Source: Deltaproteobacteria bacterium
GTDB taxonomy: Bacteria > Desulfobacterota > Syntrophia > Syntrophales > UBA5619
Direction of reading: 5' to 3'
DNA length: 15,318 bases
NCBI GenBank assembly: GCA_026388345.1
Contig: JAPLJY010000045.1
Span: 1 to 15,318, forward strand
The position numbers were made by a program, and so were the translations under genes. The notes under the pieces are model-generated. The model saw only the letters and a program-made list of their open reading frames with translations, did no database searches and was not told the DNA's origin. Of this stretch, positions 14,007 to 15,318 are shown one piece after another. The stretch's first letter is position 1. Each line of letters starts with the position of its first letter.

Positions 14007-15318
14007 TCAGTTCGTCAGGCTGCCGATGGGGGAAGGGATCTGGCCGCCGCGGCGGATGAAGCGGGACGAATCCAGCCGGCTGATCGCCATGACCGGGGCC
14101 GTGCCCAGGAGCCCGCCGAATTCGACCCTCTCCCCCGCCTTTTTGCCCGCAACGGGGATGATGCGGACGGCGGTTGTTTTTTTGTTGATCATCCCGATGG
14201 CCATCTCGTCGGCAATCAGCGCCGAGAGCGTTTCCGCCGGCGTATCGCCCGGGACGGCCACCATGTCGATGCCGACCGAACAGACGCAGGTCAGCGCTTC
14301 GAGTTTTTCCAGCGACATTGCGCCCGCTTCGACGGCGGCGATCATACCGGCGTCTTCGCTGACGGGGATAAACGCCCCGCTGAGTCCGCCGACATAAGAG
14401 GAGGCCATGGCGCCGCCCTTCTTGACCGCGTCGTTCAGGAGCGCCAGCGCCGCCGTCGTTCCCGGCGCCCCGCATGTCTCGATGCCCATCTCCTCCAGGA
14501 TGGCCGCGATGCTGTCGCCGACGGCCGGGGTGGGGGCCAGCGACAGATCGACAATGCCGAAGCGCGTGTCCAGCCGCTCGGAGGCCATGCGGCCGACAAG
14601 TTCCCCCATCCGGGTGATCTTGAAGGCCGTCTTTTTGATGATCTCGGCGAGCTCTCCGAAGTCGGCATCCGGGCTTTTCTGTACGGCATGCAGGACGACG
14701 CCGGGTCCGCTGACCCCGACGTTGATCACCGTCTCGGGTTCGCCGATCCCGTGAAAGGCGCCCGCCATAAACGGGTTGTCCTCCGGGACGTTGCAGAAGA
14801 CGACCAGCTTCGCGCAGCCGATGCTCCCCTCATGCGCAGTCAGCTCGGCCGTCCGCTTGATGATCCGGCCCATCAGCCCCACGGCGTCCATGTTGATCCC
14901 CGCCTTGCTGGTCGCGAGGTTCACCGACGCGCAGACCTTTTGCGTGCCGGCCAGCGCCTCCGGGATCGCGTTGATCAGGCGGGTATCGCCGCGGGTGAAT
15001 CCCTTATGGACCAGGGCCGAAAAGCCGCCGATGAAGTTGACGCCGGCCGCGGACGCGGCGCGGTCGAGCGCCCGGGCGACGGCCGCAAAACCGTCCGCCG
15101 GGATGCCCGCAGCCACGAGCGCGATCGGCGTGACGGCGATCCGCTTGTGGACGATCGGGATCCCCAACTCCTTCTCGATGGTCTCGCACACCGGCACGAG
15201 CCGTCCCGCCCCGGCCATGATCTTTTCGTAGATCTTGCGGCACAACGCGTCCGTATCGCTGTCCGCACAGTCCAGCAGGGAGATGCCCATCGTCACGGTG
15301 CGGATATCCAGGTGCTCC
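14007..15318 (-). CDS. UPF0210 (DUF711) family protein, partial at the N-terminus
   Basis: The frame is open to the right edge and reads [16 protein letters not shown] there, the usual opening region of UPF0210 proteins. About 436 residues are present of roughly 450, so only some 15 N-terminal residues lie outside. Further family landmarks are [19 protein letters not shown] (about 55-75), [21 protein letters not shown]-like [33 protein letters not shown] and a C-terminal AVIPVAGK-like [12 protein letters not shown]. The family is soluble, widespread in anaerobes and structurally related to glycyl-radical-enzyme folds in at least one solved member; its activity is not established, and it is often encoded beside a small ACT-domain protein, which would lie to the right. 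It converges on the MinD-like operon; no clear terminator is seen in the 134 bases between. Confidence 0.9.
   Translation of the reverse strand, partial: EHLDIRTVTMGISLLDCADSDTDALCRKIYEKIMAGAGRLVPVCETIEKELGIPIVHKRIAVTPIALVAAGIPADGFAAVARALDRAASAAGVNFIGGFSALVHKGFTRGDTRLINAIPEALAGTQKVCASVNLATSKAGINMDAVGLMGRIIKRTAELTAHEGSIGCAKLVVFCNVPEDNPFMAGAFHGIGEPETVINVGVSGPGVVLHAVQKSPDADFGELAEIIKKTAFKITRMGELVGRMASERLDTRFGIVDLSLAPTPAVGDSIAAILEEMGIETCGAPGTTAALALLNDAVKKGGAMASSYVGGLSGAFIPVSEDAGMIAAVEAGAMSLEKLEALTCVCSVGIDMVAVPGDTPAETLSALIADEMAIGMINKKTTAVRIIPVAGKKAGERVEFGGLLGTAPVMAISRLDSSRFIRRGGQIPSPIGSLTN

Overview
The window looks like the chromosome of an anaerobic bacterium, most likely a deltaproteobacterium (Desulfobacterota, Syntrophales-like). 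Supporting this are a tungsten-type aldehyde:ferredoxin oxidoreductase, a chemoreceptor that passes straight from its second membrane segment into the signalling coiled coil, and a MinD-like ATPase paired with a J-like/RodZ-like protein. The lineage is inferred from gene content, not from a marker gene. Most of the window is GC-rich; about 10.6-11.9 kb is clearly AT-richer and looks acquired.

Layout. (1) 1-2571, minus: a sugar operon, iolC (5-dehydro-2-deoxygluconokinase type) - SDR oxidoreductase of the D-mannonate oxidoreductase type - MalK/UgpC-type ABC ATPase, the last running off the left edge. (2) 2992-5121, minus: cheW - mcp, closed by a strong hairpin terminator. (3) 5122-5972: a gene-poor stretch with a three-half-site operator candidate, a consensus-like sigma70 promoter and the C-terminal remnant of a Gfo/Idh/MocA dehydrogenase. 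(4) 6177-9376, minus: aldehyde:ferredoxin oxidoreductase overlapping a two-lobed class II aldolase-like gene, then a 54-residue FmdB-type zinc ribbon with its own promoter. (5) 9679-10563, plus: an exported protein with an N-terminal beta-rich domain and a CsgG/TolB-like C-terminal domain. (6) 10799-11664, plus: an excisionase-type HTH protein and an AT-rich orphan. (7) 11895-13872, plus: MinD/ParA-like ATPase, J-like + RodZ-like HTH protein and a small unknown protein, preceded by a good promoter with a perfect dyad at the expected start of transcription. (8) 14007-right edge, minus: a UPF0210 (DUF711) protein, partial.

The most unusual structure is a 168-bp direct repeat in two gapless copies (2697-2864 and 5985-6152, about 91% identical by hand count). 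The copies bracket the cheW-mcp pair and the dehydrogenase remnant. Each can fold into two hairpins, and the one difference in the base-paired part of the longer hairpin keeps a G-U pair if the plus strand is the RNA. The best candidate for an uncharacterised system is the MinD-like / J-like-HTH / small protein operon; the oxidoreductase-aldolase pair is second.
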